The notes below the pieces were generated by a model. That model did no database searches and was not told the DNA's origin. It worked only from the letters and a program-made list of their open reading frames with translations. The position numbers and the translations under genes are program-made. A DNA stretch of 64,000 nt from Isoetes taiwanensis (Eukaryota; Streptophyta; Lycopodiopsida; Isoetales; Isoetaceae): NCBI GenBank assembly GCA_021234155.1, contig JAJEKV010000028.1, forward strand, positions 17,100,825-17,164,824. The letters are read 5' to 3'. The stretch's first letter is position 1, and every line of letters starts with the position of its first letter. Shown piece after piece: positions 54,644-64,000 of the stretch.

Positions 54644-57600
54644 TCATGTCAACACTAACAATACACCACGTCCTAGAGAACAGAAGGTGATCTCATCATC
54701 GGTAACTATTATTAAATACGATGCATCTACCCCTCTATTGCATGATTCGCGGCGAATCAAGCCTTCAAGCTTACCGCCGGAAGCGGGGTTGATAGCATCG
54801 TTGATGGTGCGGCCTTGAGACTCGCGCATGAAGTCCGGATAGTGCTTCTCAAGGTCTATCTTCATCACCCAAGTAGCATCTTCAACTGGTAAGTGCTTCC
54901 ACTTAACCAAGTATTGCAACATTTGAGTCCTTCTGGTCTGTTTATAAGCTCGATCAAGGAGAGCTTCAGGCACTATCTCCAGCTGCTCCTCTGTCATTTC
55001 TAGGAGGGTTGGGGTATCCAAAACCTCCTCTGGATCGGGTGGCAAATCCAAGCGATATGCCTGTTCTCCAACACGTTCAGTAATCTTGAACGGCCCAGCC
55101 CATCTGGGTGCCAACTTCTTGCAGTTACCAATCTTAAGCTTGGCTTGCTTTACTTTGATCTTAAGCCAAACCGATTCACCCACCTGAAAGACTCGTGGGG
55201 TTCTGTGTTTATCCGCTACACTCTTCTGACGACTGCATGCAGCTAATAAGTAACCACGAACTTCTTCAACCAAAGCTTGCATTTCGAGAAGGAGTTGTTG
55301 AGAAACCTCCACTTTAGAAACAGGATTATGCCATGTGTCTGGAGTAAGGCATTGATAGCCGTAATTTATCATAAAGGGAGACATTCTGGAGGACTCCTGT
55401 TTCATACTGTTATAGGCAAACTCTACCAGATAAATATAGTCAGCCCATTGTGATTGTTTACTCCACACATAACTTCGTAGCATATCCTCTATAATACGAT
55501 TGGTACGTTCTGTCTGACCATCCGTTTGAGGATGATAGGCCGTGCTCATAGCAAGCTTGGTCTGGATGGTGGCGAAGAAATCTTTCCAGAATGCGCTTAC
55601 AAACTTGGGATCCCTGTCGGATACAATAACTCTTGGCATTCCGTGCAACCTGAAAATCTCCTTTGCAAATAGGAGGGCGGTGTCAAAGGCGGTGTCGGTA
55701 GTCCGACATGGCAAGAAATGAGCCATTTTCGACAATTTGTCGACCACTACCATTAATGCATCATATCCACGGAGAGTACGTGGAAGGCCCACAATGAAAT
55801 CCATGGTTATCACTTCCCACTTTGCGTTGGGCACATCCAAAGGTTGCAACTCTCCTGGAACTCTTAATTGCTCAGCCTTGGTTTGTTGACACACCTGACA
55901 CTGCTTAATGTATCTAGCAATATCCTTCTTCATCGAAGGCCAAAAATAACTGGAGCGGATCTTAAAGTAAGTCTTCATAAAACCTGCATGTCCAGCTATA
56001 GGGCTGTTGTGTGTGTCATGGAGAATTAGCTTACGGACTCCTGAAGTCCCAGGTACACACAACTTATCTTTGTAATATAACAAGTTGCCCTCTTTCTTAT
56101 ACGAACGGAATGCTTCGCGTTCTTTGTCTGTGCGTGCTTCTTTATTCAAACTACCCCAAATATCACAGAATTCGGGATCTGTGGCTAAGGTCTGTTCTAT
56201 TTGCTTCCCAAACTCACTGGTGAGCGTGGAGATTGCGTTACAATGGGTTCGGGTTATCAAAGGATGTCGTGACAACGCATCCGCAACCACATTGTGCTTC
56301 CCAGGCTTATACATAATCTCGAAGTCGTATTCCTCTAGAAATTCCATCCATCTTCTCTGATGGAGATTGAGATTTGGCTGGGTGGATAAATAACGGAGAC
56401 TCTGATGATCCGTATCCAGCTGAAATCTTCTACCAAGAAGGTAGTGTCTCCAAATGCGCAGAGCGCGGACAACTGCTAACAATTCCTGATCATGGGTAGG
56501 GTATCGCTGCTCCGTCTCATTCATTTTCTTTGAATCATAGGCAATAACCCTCCGCTCCTGCATTAGGACTCCACCGGTAGCAATCTTACTAGCATCCATT
56601 GCCACCAATTTGTCCTTTTCAGGATCAGGCAAAGTGAGGACTGGTGCTGACGTTAAAGCATCCTTAAGCTTCTGGAAGCCTACCTGGACTTTTGTTTTCC
56701 AATGTTCCATCCAATCCTTCACCTTTTCGTGCTTTGTGAGATCAGTAAGAGGTGCGGCAATCGTTGCAAAATCCTTAACAAACTTCCGGTAATATCCTGC
56801 TAGTCCCAAGAAACTCCGGACTTCTGAAACATTACCCGGAATAGGCCAATCCTTTACTGCTTCTATTTTTGCTGGATCCGTAGCAATTCCCTCTGCCGAA
56901 ATGATATGGCCCAAATAATCCACCTTGGGAGTCGCAAATTTGCACTTAGAGAACTTGGCAAAGAGCTGATGACGTCTGAGCTTTTGTAGGGCCAAACGAA
57001 GATGTTTCTCATGCTCCTCCAGCGTCTTACTGTAGATGAGAATGTCGTCGAAGAAGATAACAACAAAATCATCCAAGTATTGTCGGAAGACATCATTCAT
57101 CAACCGCATGAAAGTTGCAGGAGCATTAGTTAATCCAAAAGGCATAACGGTAAACTCATAATGCCCATATCTAGTGCGAAAAGCAGATTTATGGATGTCC
57201 TCCTCCTTTATTCTTATCTGATGGTATCCGGAGCGTAAATCAATCTTTGAGAAATATTTGGCCCCTTGCAACTGGTCCATTAGATCATCTGCCCTAGGCA
57301 AAGCATAGCGATTCTTGATGGTATGCTTGTTGAGCTGCCTATAATCAATACACATCCTCAAGGACCCATCCTTTTTCTTAACAAAAAGGATAGGGGCGCC
57401 AAAAGGCGAAACACTAGGCCGAATGAAACCTAGGTTTAGTAACTCCTGAAGTTGCTTCTTAAGCTCTGCCAACTCCGGGGGACTCATACGGTACGGGGCC
57501 TTACTGGTAGGCTTAGTACCCGGTTCTAGAGCTATCTCACATTCTACCCCTCTAAAAGGAGGAAGCTTTTGAATCTCATCTGGAAAAAGATCGCTAAATT

Positions 57601-57814
57601 CTCGGAGAAGGTTAGCAATCCCTTCCGGCAAGGTGTCAATTACTTGCTTCTGCTTAGCATCTGACTCAATAGAGGCAAGTCTAATGACGCAAAGGAGTTT
57701 TCCCTGGCGTAACGCTTTTTCTAACTGCGCGATGGACATAGACTGCATAATAGGGTTGAATGGATCACCTTTTATAGTCACGCGTGCTCCGTTAGCGGCG
57801 TTGAAGGTAACCTC
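54644..57814 (-). CDS. pol: chromovirus Pol: RT, RNase H, integrase, chromodomain
   Basis: Open for more than 1045 codons after an in-frame TGA at 57815-57817 that separates it from Gag-protease. [23 protein letters not shown], catalytic Asp in [14 protein letters not shown] (about residue 181 counted from 57781) and the Asp pair in [13 protein letters not shown] (about 245). RNase [17 protein letters not shown] and TDHQSLRYL. Integrase: zinc region [12 protein letters not shown]...CQVCQQTK, catalytic residues in [20 protein letters not shown] and [15 protein letters not shown]-terminus: a chromodomain-like stretch [10 protein letters not shown]...[17 protein letters not shown], which in chromoviruses directs integration to particular chromatin. 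All catalytic residues are present. Reverse-transcribes and integrates the element. Confidence 0.93.
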   Translation of the reverse strand, partial: EVTFNAANGARVTIKGDPFNPIMQSMSIAQLEKALRQGKLLCVIRLASIESDAKQKQVIDTLPEGIANLLREFSDLFPDEIQKLPPFRGVECEIALEPGTKPTSKAPYRMSPPELAELKKQLQELLNLGFIRPSVSPFGAPILFVKKKDGSLRMCIDYRQLNKHTIKNRYALPRADDLMDQLQGAKYFSKIDLRSGYHQIRIKEEDIHKSAFRTRYGHYEFTVMPFGLTNAPATFMRLMNDVFRQYLDDFVVIFFDDILIYSKTLEEHEKHLRLALQKLRRHQLFAKFSKCKFATPKVDYLGHIISAEGIATDPAKIEAVKDWPIPGNVSEVRSFLGLAGYYRKFVKDFATIAAPLTDLTKHEKVKDWMEHWKTKVQVGFQKLKDALTSAPVLTLPDPEKDKLVAMDASKIATGGVLMQERRVIAYDSKKMNETEQRYPTHDQELLAVVRALRIWRHYLLGRRFQLDTDHQSLRYLSTQPNLNLHQRRWMEFLEEYDFEIMYKPGKHNVVADALSRHPLITRTHCNAISTLTSEFGKQIEQTLATDPEFCDIWGSLNKEARTDKEREAFRSYKKEGNLLYYKDKLCVPGTSGVRKLILHDTHNSPIAGHAGFMKTYFKIRSSYFWPSMKKDIARYIKQCQVCQQTKAEQLRVPGELQPLDVPNAKWEVITMDFIVGLPRTLRGYDALMVVVDKLSKMAHFLPCRTTDTAFDTALLFAKEIFRLHGMPRVIVSDRDPKFVSAFWKDFFATIQTKLAMSTAYHPQTDGQTERTNRIIEDMLRSYVWSKQSQWADYIYLVEFAYNSMKQESSRMSPFMINYGYQCLTPDTWHNPVSKVEVSQQLLLEMQALVEEVRGYLLAACSRQKSVADKHRTPRVFQVGESVWLKIKVKQAKLKIGNCKKLAPRWAGPFKITERVGEQAYRLDLPPDPEEVLDTPTLLEMTEEQLEIVPEALLDRAYKQTRRTQMLQYLVKWKHLPVEDATWVMKIDLEKHYPDFMRESQGRTINDAINPASGGKLEGLIRRESCNRGVDASYLIIVTDDEITFCSLGRGVLLVLT

Positions 57815-59260
57815 TCATTTTTCGCAGTCTATATTGGCCTTTGCAGATGCCAAAAATTCCATCCCAACAATAAGATCATATTTGCCAATGTCCATTAACT
57901 CGGCACCCAATGCAACTGGTGCACCTGGCAACTGCATCTTAAGGTTAATGCGGCGGCCATGAGTGTGCCTAATCTTGCCACTGGCTAACGTGACTGGCTT
58001 TGGTCGGGATCTCAACGTTTCAAGCTGCAATACCTGGGCCATTCTAGGAGAAGCAAAATTATGTGTACTACCTGTATCCATCAAAATTATGAAAGGCTTA
58101 CTGTCTACTTGGCCTATGGTGGAAATAACAGAAGGCTGGCTTTCAACGTTGCCAGTTTCAATGGTTGCAAGAATATGAGACGCACCGTGAATGTACTCGG
58201 GAGCCTCGTCCTCGACATGTGGTGTGGACTCAAGATCATCCCAATCAAGGTCGGCCATGGCCAGTTGGGCAGTCTGCGTGACATAAGGACAATTCTGCAT
58301 GAAGTGGCCGGGTCGCATACACCTGTAGCATGCCTTATCTCGGCGGAGCTGTTCTCGAGCCTCTTTTGGAATAGACTGTAAAAGGTTCCGAACTTCCTTG
58401 CCGACGTTATTCTGCTTATCGGGCGTGCTGAAGGTGACTTTCTTTTCCTGGCGGCCATAAGAGTTCTGCTGAGAGGGCCCCGGACTTGGTGAGCGGGGTT
58501 TGTAAGGTGTGGACGGCCGTGGCTGCGAGTAAGGAGGAGGACGCGGATACTGGTTCCTTGGTGTGTCCTCCTCGAGGCTTAATGCCTTAGCCTCAGCTTC
58601 TGCAACTGATTTCGGGTCTATGGCCTTAACCATTCGTTTAATGGATGGGGCCAACCCTTCGATGTAGCCCTCCACCGCCCTCTTTTCATTCATCCCTGGT
58701 ACGTACAGCCTCAGGCGCATGAATTCATCAGTATAGGCCTGAACTGACATCCCCTTCTGCTCTAACCGGTAGAAGGTTTGGATTTGTTGGCATTTGTGCG
58801 CACGAGGCACGTAATGCGACTTAAAGGCTTTGGCAAACTTCCTGAAGTTGCATCTGCTCCTATCCAGATGTTTGGCTCTGGCATAGCCCTTCCACCAAAT
58901 ACGGGCAGCTCCTGTAAGGTTTGTGGTGGCAACCTTTCCTCAGATCCTTTTCACCATCCCATAGGATTTCCCAAATTCCTTCATCTCGCCGAGCCAGACT
59001 CGCATTTCAGCCCCCTCTAGATTTTCCATCAAATTGAGCCAATTTCCTATTCTTCCATATGCTGGTTATGGCTGTATCAACTGTTTTTCGGTACTCCTTA
59101 TCCCGACGATGTGCATGGACACCCGATGACATAGACGAGTCGAGGGACCTCGTAAGTTGCCGACCGAGAAGATGTGGCACTCGCCCTTAGAGGAACCTCG
59201 ATGACGCTTTGGGACCGGTGCCTCTTCTTCTACGGGTGCGGGATCGATTCAAAAGCGTAA
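57815..59260 (-). pseudogene. gag: chromovirus Gag C-terminus and aspartic protease, gag frameshifted
   Basis: The open part 58810-57815 holds the capsid C-terminal half (FYRLEQKGMSVQAYTDEFMRL), a Pro-rich linker, zinc knuckle CYRCMRPGHFMQNC, and protease with DTGSTHNF and IVGMEFL. It ends in DCEK-TGA in frame with Pol. Upstream, at about 59070-58800, the capsid core is recognisable (FDGKSRG, GAARIWWKGYARAKHLDR, FAKAFKSHY) but split among frames, so this copy probably cannot make full Gag. Confidence 0.85.
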
Positions 59261-59262
59261 GG

Positions 59263-59502
59263 TCAGCGTGGGTGGGGACTTGGCGGTAACGGAGGTAACT
59301 CTGGTCCATCCTCCTGGACATGCTGCGGTGGGTTGGTATTCAACACATAAGTCTGCAACTCAACTAGTTGCCTCTTCATCAACATAAGTTCCTCGCCGGG
59401 GGTTAACCTCATCGGCATTCGAGGGTGTTCCGCCAGCGGCATTATGCGGCAACCGCCTATATTGAGCATAAGAAGATATAAGCAGAATTTCAACAACATC
59501 AA
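59263..59502 (-). pseudogene. chromovirus Gag N-terminal segment
   Basis: Frame with MPLAEHPRMPMRLTPGEELMLMKRQLVELQ, a Pro-rich stretch, then a stop. The position just upstream of the capsid fragments and the heptad-like MLMKRQLVELQ suggest the Gag N-terminus. It is separated from the capsid by stops and frame changes. Confidence 0.5.
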
Positions 59503-59703
59503 GTCTCACAATAAGATCATTTTAGGTAGTACTGAAGCAAGAGTGAATAAGAGAAGACAAGAGAAAAGATTTTGATTATAAGTCAAAACAACTGTTACAT
59601 AGAAGAACTTCACACTGAAGATAGTTATCAACTTAAAGTCATATAATACACAAGTGGATTAGTCACACTGAACATAGTACAACAAAACTGAGGGCGTCCG
59701 GAC

Positions 59704-60200
59704 CTAGGGGTTCGCAAAAGGGTACATAATGGAATAGCGAACACTTTCGCGTACAGCTCTGATGAGCTTGTAACGTGCCCAGGCCTGGACGATGACAGGC
59801 TGATAATCCCATGTGGGGCTAATAATAAGGAGATTGAAAAGCCTCCTTAATGCATAGAAGATTTGCCACAGGTGGTCATTGGCATCCTCGAAAGCTTCGT
59901 GCCTGGACATACTCCAATAATCCCAAAAGTCGCGGGGTCCGCTTTTCAGTCATCAAAGGCCCGTTCTCGCAGGATATTAACTATCTCCATGCCCTTGTCT
60001 GGATCATAAGGCTCTTCCGGCTCTTCGAGTTCTTCGGGTTCATCCATCTGATAGTCACCCTCTCGTTCTGGATATTCTCCATATCTCTGGCCATAATCTT
60101 GTTCAGGAGGTCCTTGATCATCCCTCGGTGATCCTCTCCTCGTACTCCTCAAGTGTCTCTTCTGCAAGACAGCAGGAATAAATATATATACATTGAACAA
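59704..60200 (-). pseudogene. ORF-D, acidic, broken
   Basis: Two frames: 60200-59946 with an acidic stretch YQMDEPEELEEPEEPYDPDK, and 59910-59704 with HEAFEDANDHLWQIFYALRR. A possible splice acceptor (TCTTGCAG) precedes the first. I recognise no family. It lies between ORF-C and gag on the same strand. Confidence 0.4.
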
Positions 60201-60397
60201 TTTCCTTCTACCCCACTTTAAGGAAGAGAATTAGACATTGAAGAGAAAAGACAATCCAATGGTTTTCAATAATAGAAGAAGATACAAGGAAAAATCCTGA
60301 ATATATATAAGAAAAGAGTACATAGATTATGCCCATTAAAGGTAATGGCAATCAAAAATGACATAAAAGTAGATATAATTGTCTGCTTAAGGTAGAA

Positions 60398-61783
60398 CTA
60401 AGAGGTCGACCCTTCAACATCTTGTGCTTGAGTGCCAAACTCGGGCTCCGGTCGATGCTGTAGGAGTAGCACGCTAGGATTAACTGATGAAGCTATCTCT
60501 GGAGGAACATTTGTAGCCAATGGCGCCGCAACCAGCAGACTCATGTTCATCCAAGAACCAATCTCATGATCAAACACTGCAATGGCTAGATCACGATTCA
60601 CTAGGATGACCTGCTCAAGGTTAGGAGCTAACTTCTTATGGCCGACTGTGGTTGAAAGTGCCCTAAGTGCCCATACCGCCACCTCTGCTTGAGGTGCAAT
60701 TGCCTTAGCAAAGAAAAGAACCTGTCTGCTTGTAAAAGCCGACAAGAAAAACCGGGTAATATGGCATTTCAGCCCCTGAACCATTGGATGGGTTGAAGAG
60801 GCCAACTCAGACTCCAAATTCTGGGGCAGTTCCTCCTCCATAGCAAAGTCCTTCTCCTCCTGAGCATACTGGTTCTCATCACATAAATCCTCCATGGTTG
60901 GGTCGTCTTCAATCTTGACGACGACGTCGTTGATGTTGGGCACATGTGGCCCCGTAGCCTGAAAAACCGATTCAGGAATTGAAGATGGGGTACCCTGAAT
61001 CATTAACTGGCGTAAGGATAAGAGTGTGCTGATAGGCTCAACATCAAGAGGCTGATAGTTGAGCAGTTGGTGTATCTCCGGCTCATAGACGGGACGAGAA
61101 TAATCGATGAAGTCATGCTGCCCCTGACAATACTCGGCCAGCTCATAGAGAAGATGAGCGGTCTTCTGCTTGCCCTTATTGGCGATATGCTGATACGCCC
61201 ATTGAATGTCGCTCAGCAGCAAATAGTCTTGATCCCCAACCTTGATGGTAGGAAGCGAGCTTAAGCCGACAAGAGCTTGGCCCTTACTACGGGGTAGAGG
61301 CTTCTCTTTGGCCAATGCCCTCCATCTTACGAAGTCGGCATAGCTTATCTGCTCATCCTCCTCAGGATCCGGAGGAAGTGGGGACTTAGCTTGCTCCAAG
61401 GCCGTGTCGGTACCGTCAATATACCTATCCATGATAAGAGCAAGGGCAAACTGGGCATCAAAGTACAGCCCATTAGAGCCACAGTCAATGATGGGGGCGT
61501 GCTTAGCACGTCTGAGAATGCCCGTAAGAATATCATAACTATGGCGATCATCCCCAAACATGTGCTCTAAGATGTCCCTATGAAGATAGGGTTGAGGCGG
61601 CTCCCCGAAAAACTCTGCCTGGGGCAAGATTTCTTCATCATAGAACTCTAGAAAGGTCGCATAGTCAGGGTGTGCACGCATGTTGTCGATGAGATCGACT
61701 GTAGACTGCAACATGGGATCCAAGAGAGGGTAGGGAACCTGAGGATCCCATTGCTCGCCTCCCAGGCGGCCAGCGTACTCCAT
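60398..61783 (-). CDS. ORF-C, unknown 461-residue protein of the chromovirus
   Basis: Open frame from MEYAGRLGG. The same frame is open 25 codons further upstream, but that part looks like leader sequence. It is acidic and Pro/Leu rich, and mostly helical by composition. Segments such as YADFVRWRALAKEKPLPRSK and an acidic patch KIEDDPTMEDLCDENQ are visible. There are no zinc, protease or nucleic-acid motifs and no match I can name. The intact long frame in an element with a broken gag suggests it is a genuine gene. It may be an accessory protein or an unusual Gag-like structural protein. Confidence 0.6.
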   Translation of the reverse strand: MEYAGRLGGEQWDPQVPYPLLDPMLQSTVDLIDNMRAHPDYATFLEFYDEEILPQAEFFGEPPQPYLHRDILEHMFGDDRHSYDILTGILRRAKHAPIIDCGSNGLYFDAQFALALIMDRYIDGTDTALEQAKSPLPPDPEEDEQISYADFVRWRALAKEKPLPRSKGQALVGLSSLPTIKVGDQDYLLLSDIQWAYQHIANKGKQKTAHLLYELAEYCQGQHDFIDYSRPVYEPEIHQLLNYQPLDVEPISTLLSLRQLMIQGTPSSIPESVFQATGPHVPNINDVVVKIEDDPTMEDLCDENQYAQEEKDFAMEEELPQNLESELASSTHPMVQGLKCHITRFFLSAFTSRQVLFFAKAIAPQAEVAVWALRALSTTVGHKKLAPNLEQVILVNRDLAIAVFDHEIGSWMNMSLLVAAPLATNVPPEIASSVNPSVLLLQHRPEPEFGTQAQDVEGSTS

Positions 61784-61894
61784 TACTGCAGACGGACGAT
61801 GGGAGGAGGAAGAAAACAAAAGGAGTAAGAAATAATGAAACCCTAAAATGAATGTCAATAAAGTTTCTGGGCACGGCGTTCGAGGCGCCAGCTC

Positions 61895-61965
61895 ATAATT
61901 ATCTTTATATTATTTTATTTTTATTAATATTATATATATATATATATTTATATATATATTTTTTT
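61895..61965. promoter_or_regulatory. AT-rich (TA)n spacer upstream of ORF-C
   Basis: A run of TATATATA and ATTATATT words between the H3-like ORF and ORF-C. It could act as a TATA-type promoter for ORF-C or be a simple repeat. The sequence alone does not decide. Confidence 0.35.
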
Positions 61966-62067
61966 TCGTAAAAGAAAGAAAATCACAGTTAAAATAAGAA
62001 GTCAAAACAGTATTTGTATTAATATGTATATCGATTTACATAGATACAAAATTGTTGTTTTACATAA

Positions 62068-62628
62068 TCATGGCCGTTCCCCACGGATCCGGCGCGCTAG
62101 CTGAAGGTCTTTTGTCATGATCGTTACTCGCTTGGCATGAATTGCACATAGATTAGCATCGCCAAAGAGGGCCACCAAATAGGCCTCGGCTGCCTCCTGG
62201 AGAGCTAGAATAGCATGAGTCTGAAACCGGAGATCTGTTTTGAATTCCTGGGCGATCTCTCGGACCAGACACTGGAAAGGAAGTTTCCGTAACAAAAACT
62301 CAGTGGATTTCTGATACTTCCTTATTTCCCTAAGTGCCACTGTGCCAGGCTTGTAACGATGCCTCCTCTTAGGCTGGGGTAGAGCTCCAGGAACAGTTTT
62401 CCCAGCTGTCCTTGGATGCCTGGCCTTTCGGATGACCTCATCTCGCCAGTTATCCCCTGCAGCCTTAGCGATACTTCCCCGAGCCCTGAGCTGATCCCTA
62501 TACTGAGCACCCGATCTTTGGGGTGTCTTCTTCTGTTTTCGGTGAGGGACACGAACTTCTGAAGGTGGCTGTTCTTGCCGGTGCCTTTCTTCCTCTTCTT
62601 TCCTCAACCGCTCTTTTACGTTTGCCAT
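62068..62628 (-). CDS. histone H3 (H3.3-like) with replaced N-terminus, inside a Gypsy element
   Basis: 186 residues. Residues 90-186 align without gaps to H3 positions 39-135. My recalled comparison with plant H3.3 gives about 13 differences in 97: R42K, L60F, I62L, R69C, D77E, S86T, V89I, G102A, E105G, T107A, P121T, I124L, A135P. Tyr41, His87 and Leu90 are the plant H3.3-type residues. Lys56, Lys79, Arg83, Cys110, His113 and Asp123 are kept. The tail is not a histone tail: residues 1-89 are charged and coiled-coil-like ([13 protein letters not shown]), then basic ([10 protein letters not shown]). ARTKQ and ARKS motifs are missing, though Lys36 is matched by Lys87. Loop 1 is canonical, unlike CENH3. 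No introns. The ATG overlaps the ORF-A stop (TAATG). A nucleosomal or chaperone-binding role is inferred. Confidence 0.93.
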   Translation of the reverse strand: MANVKERLRKEEEERHRQEQPPSEVRVPHRKQKKTPQRSGAQYRDQLRARGSIAKAAGDNWRDEVIRKARHPRTAGKTVPGALPQPKRRHRYKPGTVALREIRKYQKSTEFLLRKLPFQCLVREIAQEFKTDLRFQTHAILALQEAAEAYLVALFGDANLCAIHAKRVTIMTKDLQLARRIRGERP

Positions 62629-63401
62629 TACCTCGTTTGCATTCTCTTCAAGGCTTGCTCCTGTTCTACTTGCTGTTGACGGATGGAATCCTCCCGAAGC
62701 TTAGCAGCCTCCTCTGTCAATTGTGTTGCCTTCTGCGATTGCGCCAGGAGTGCGGCTTGCTCCTCTGCTTGCTTTTCCCTGGCTATCCGAATCTCTGTTC
62801 TTCTGTTAAGCTCCAGGAAGTAGCGTGGAGGGTTGGCTTGCATGTCCTGCTCGACAGCCCGCTGAAATTGGTCGGTGAAGAATGAGGGTGTTCCCGCTTC
62901 CCAGAGAATACGGTTAGTCTCCTCTTCATATGAAAAAGATGGGAGAATGTAGGATCCCCCATCAAAGAGGCACATCCCGTTTCCCAGGTAGCGGTACCCT
63001 GAAGCTGGGTCGTCCGATGCTAACCACTGTAGGTCTGCCTCTTGGGCCATTTGCAGACTGTTTTGGGCCTGCGTTTGTAAGGCCTCTTCTTCAGCTTGTT
63101 CATCCTCTCCTGGCGGAAAGAACCGTGCATACTTCTGGACACCATCTTCCTGTTCAATCACAATGCAGGTCTCCCGTATGGCATTGAGCTTAAGTACAAA
63201 GCGCTCATTATAGCAGAAGAGCAGGTATGGTATTCTGACTCCTTCGTAGAAACGTTTAACAAAATATTCCAGTATCTCCTCGGTTTTTGCCTCCGCTTCT
63301 GGCGATGGGTTTTGTTGTGGCAGCAGTTCGGCCATTAAAAACTCGATGAGAGTTTGAGAATGACGGGGCTTGCGCTTGTATACTTGCTTGACTGCCTCCA
63401 T
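62628..63401 (-). CDS. ORF-A, unknown 257-residue protein upstream of the H3-like gene
   Basis: First ORF after the PBS. Begins [21 protein letters not shown]. The N-terminal two thirds look globular ([40 protein letters not shown]). The C-terminal third is a Gln/Glu/Lys/Ala-rich probable coiled coil (about residues 195-255). Its stop codon overlaps the start of the H3-like ORF in TAATG, an arrangement used for termination-reinitiation in some retroelements. I recognise no family. The coiled coil continues in character into the N-terminus of the H3-like protein. Confidence 0.65.
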   Translation of the reverse strand: MEAVKQVYKRKPRHSQTLIEFLMAELLPQQNPSPEAEAKTEEILEYFVKRFYEGVRIPYLLFCYNERFVLKLNAIRETCIVIEQEDGVQKYARFFPPGEDEQAEEEALQTQAQNSLQMAQEADLQWLASDDPASGYRYLGNGMCLFDGGSYILPSFSYEEETNRILWEAGTPSFFTDQFQRAVEQDMQANPPRYFLELNRRTEIRIAREKQAEEQAALLAQSQKATQLTEEAAKLREDSIRQQQVEQEQALKRMQTR

Positions 63402-63873
63402 CCTTTTAAAGTAGGCGCTGGTGGGCGCTGGGCAGGCGCTTGGGGGAGAAAGGTATGGGACGGAGGTTGGCTATGGCAGAGAAGAGCTTCCAGTTCCGGC
63501 GGCTATGGCGGCTAGGCGGAGCTCAAGGGAGCACTAGGCGTTTAGGAAAAGTGAAAGAAAAGTTACCTCTGACTAACTTTTAAAATTTTAACCCTAAAAA
63601 AAACTTTTAATGAAAAAGTGGCGGGGCGCGCTTTTCGAGGTGGCGGGCACCCCCTACCCCGAGGTCGCCACCGTCGCCAGCAACACCCGGGTACCCCCTG
63701 CCCGTTGTCACCGGGTACACTCCTCTTAATTACACTTAAACCACATTAAAGCAATCATGACGGCATCCATTACACCACCCAAAACTCATACTACTCCAAA
63801 ATCCTCACTCACTAGCTAACGATCTATCGAGTTAGTATGTGGCCAGTGCAATAGTTTGGCTTCCCAGAACCAT
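63402..63873. other. chromovirus 5' leader
   Basis: Untranslated region between the PBS and ORF-A. GC-rich repeats of GGCGCT/GGCGGC words near 63420-63540, no ORF of note. Confidence 0.5.
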
Positions 63874-63885
63874 GCTCTGATACCA
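63874..63885 (-). other. primer-binding site of the chromovirus
   Basis: Minus strand TGGTATCAGAGC, complementary to the 3' end of initiator methionine tRNA, immediately inside the 5' LTR. Confidence 0.9.
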
Positions 63886-63886
63886 C

Positions 63887-64000
63887 TATGACGCTCCCTG
63901 AACATATACGACCCCCGGCCGTATACATACGGGGACTTTCCCCTCCCATGGCGACTATATCGCCACGAGCAGGGCCCTCCGTCTTACCCGGCCATCTATA
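63887..64000 (-). repeat. 5' LTR of the chromovirus, partial
   Basis: The first 114 bp match the start of 52415-54105 with few differences (a 2-bp TA deletion and changes around CGAGCAGGG). It continues beyond the window. Confidence 0.9.

Larger units (their letters stand above)
52415..64000 (-). mobile_element. Gypsy chromovirus carrying a histone H3 gene, 5' LTR cut by window
   Basis: LTR retrotransposon read on the minus strand: 5' LTR (63887 to beyond the edge), initiator-Met PBS, ORF-A, histone H3-like ORF, ORF-C, ORF-D, gag, protease, RT, RNase H, integrase with C-terminal chromodomain, PPT, 3' LTR (52415-54105). RT-before-integrase order and the chromodomain place it among chromoviruses. 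If the 5' LTR equals the 3' LTR in length, the element is about 13 kb. The visible LTR ends are nearly identical, implying recent insertion. It sits in the tandem array, and the flanking 5 bp on the left are GGACC. Confidence 0.9.

Noticed and set aside
62068-62628. H3-like ORF as a centromeric CENH3
   Set aside because: Loop 1 has the canonical H3 length and the C-terminus is RRIRGER-type. The Tyr41/His87/Leu90 pattern points to H3.3 instead.

Overview
This is land-plant nuclear DNA that is mostly transposable elements. The plant evidence is an intron-rich RBOH-type NADPH oxidase gene, a PLS-type pentatricopeptide (PPR) fragment, plant Copia and chromodomain Gypsy retrotransposons, and PIF/Harbinger and CACTA DNA transposons. 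Several families here (a 'GIPMG...YIDD' reverse transcriptase with 2.2-kb direct repeats, and a FAENY/SDGC/HGKG transposase-like ORF) are ones I associate more with algae, invertebrates and early-diverging plants. A large, repeat-rich non-flowering plant is therefore plausible but not shown.

Layout. 1-633: Myb/SANT-like ORF of PIF/Harbinger type, minus strand, cut by the window edge. 2783-6394: RBOH gene, 15 inferred exons and 866 codons, with one in-frame stop and two GC-AG introns. 6.4-10.5 kb: no recognisable gene. 10.5-15.1 kb: decayed PIF/Harbinger element whose Myb-like ORF holds a solo Gypsy LTR. 15.2-20.0 kb: degraded copy of the reverse-transcriptase element. The block 10582-19981 is then repeated at 19982-29732, where the Harbinger transposase also carries a 323-bp MITE. 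24.9-33.2 kb: the best copy of the reverse-transcriptase element, flanked by 2.2-kb LTR-like direct repeats. The right repeat reads in frame into an FCP1/NIF phosphatase-like fragment ending at 33796. 34.1-37.1 kb: broken transposase-like gene. 37.5-39.0 kb: PPR pseudogene cut by Copia element 1, which is itself cut by Copia element 2 (40207-46303) and ends at a CACTA terminus at 47799. 49.3-52.4 kb: tandem array of about 1.1-kb units. 52415-64000: chromovirus (Gypsy), minus strand, running off the right edge.

The most interesting object is that Gypsy element. Between its primer-binding site and gag it carries extra ORFs, one of which (62068-62628) encodes a full-length, intronless histone H3 core. 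The core has plant H3.3-type residues (Tyr41, His87, Leu90) behind a replaced 89-residue N-terminal region. Its start codon overlaps the preceding stop codon as TAATG. The same element encodes an integrase chromodomain, so one retrotransposon has both a histone-binding type of module and its own histone variant. The solo LTRs at 10.75 and 20.15 kb are clearly homologous to this element's LTRs.

Caution on sequence quality: differences between duplicated copies at 15.2-20 kb, 20.8-21.9 kb and near 13.35 kb cluster at CAG/CTG trinucleotides as substitutions and indels. That looks like basecalling error at CHG-methylated sites rather than evolution. The 9.4-kb tandem duplication may also be two haplotypes placed in series by the assembler.
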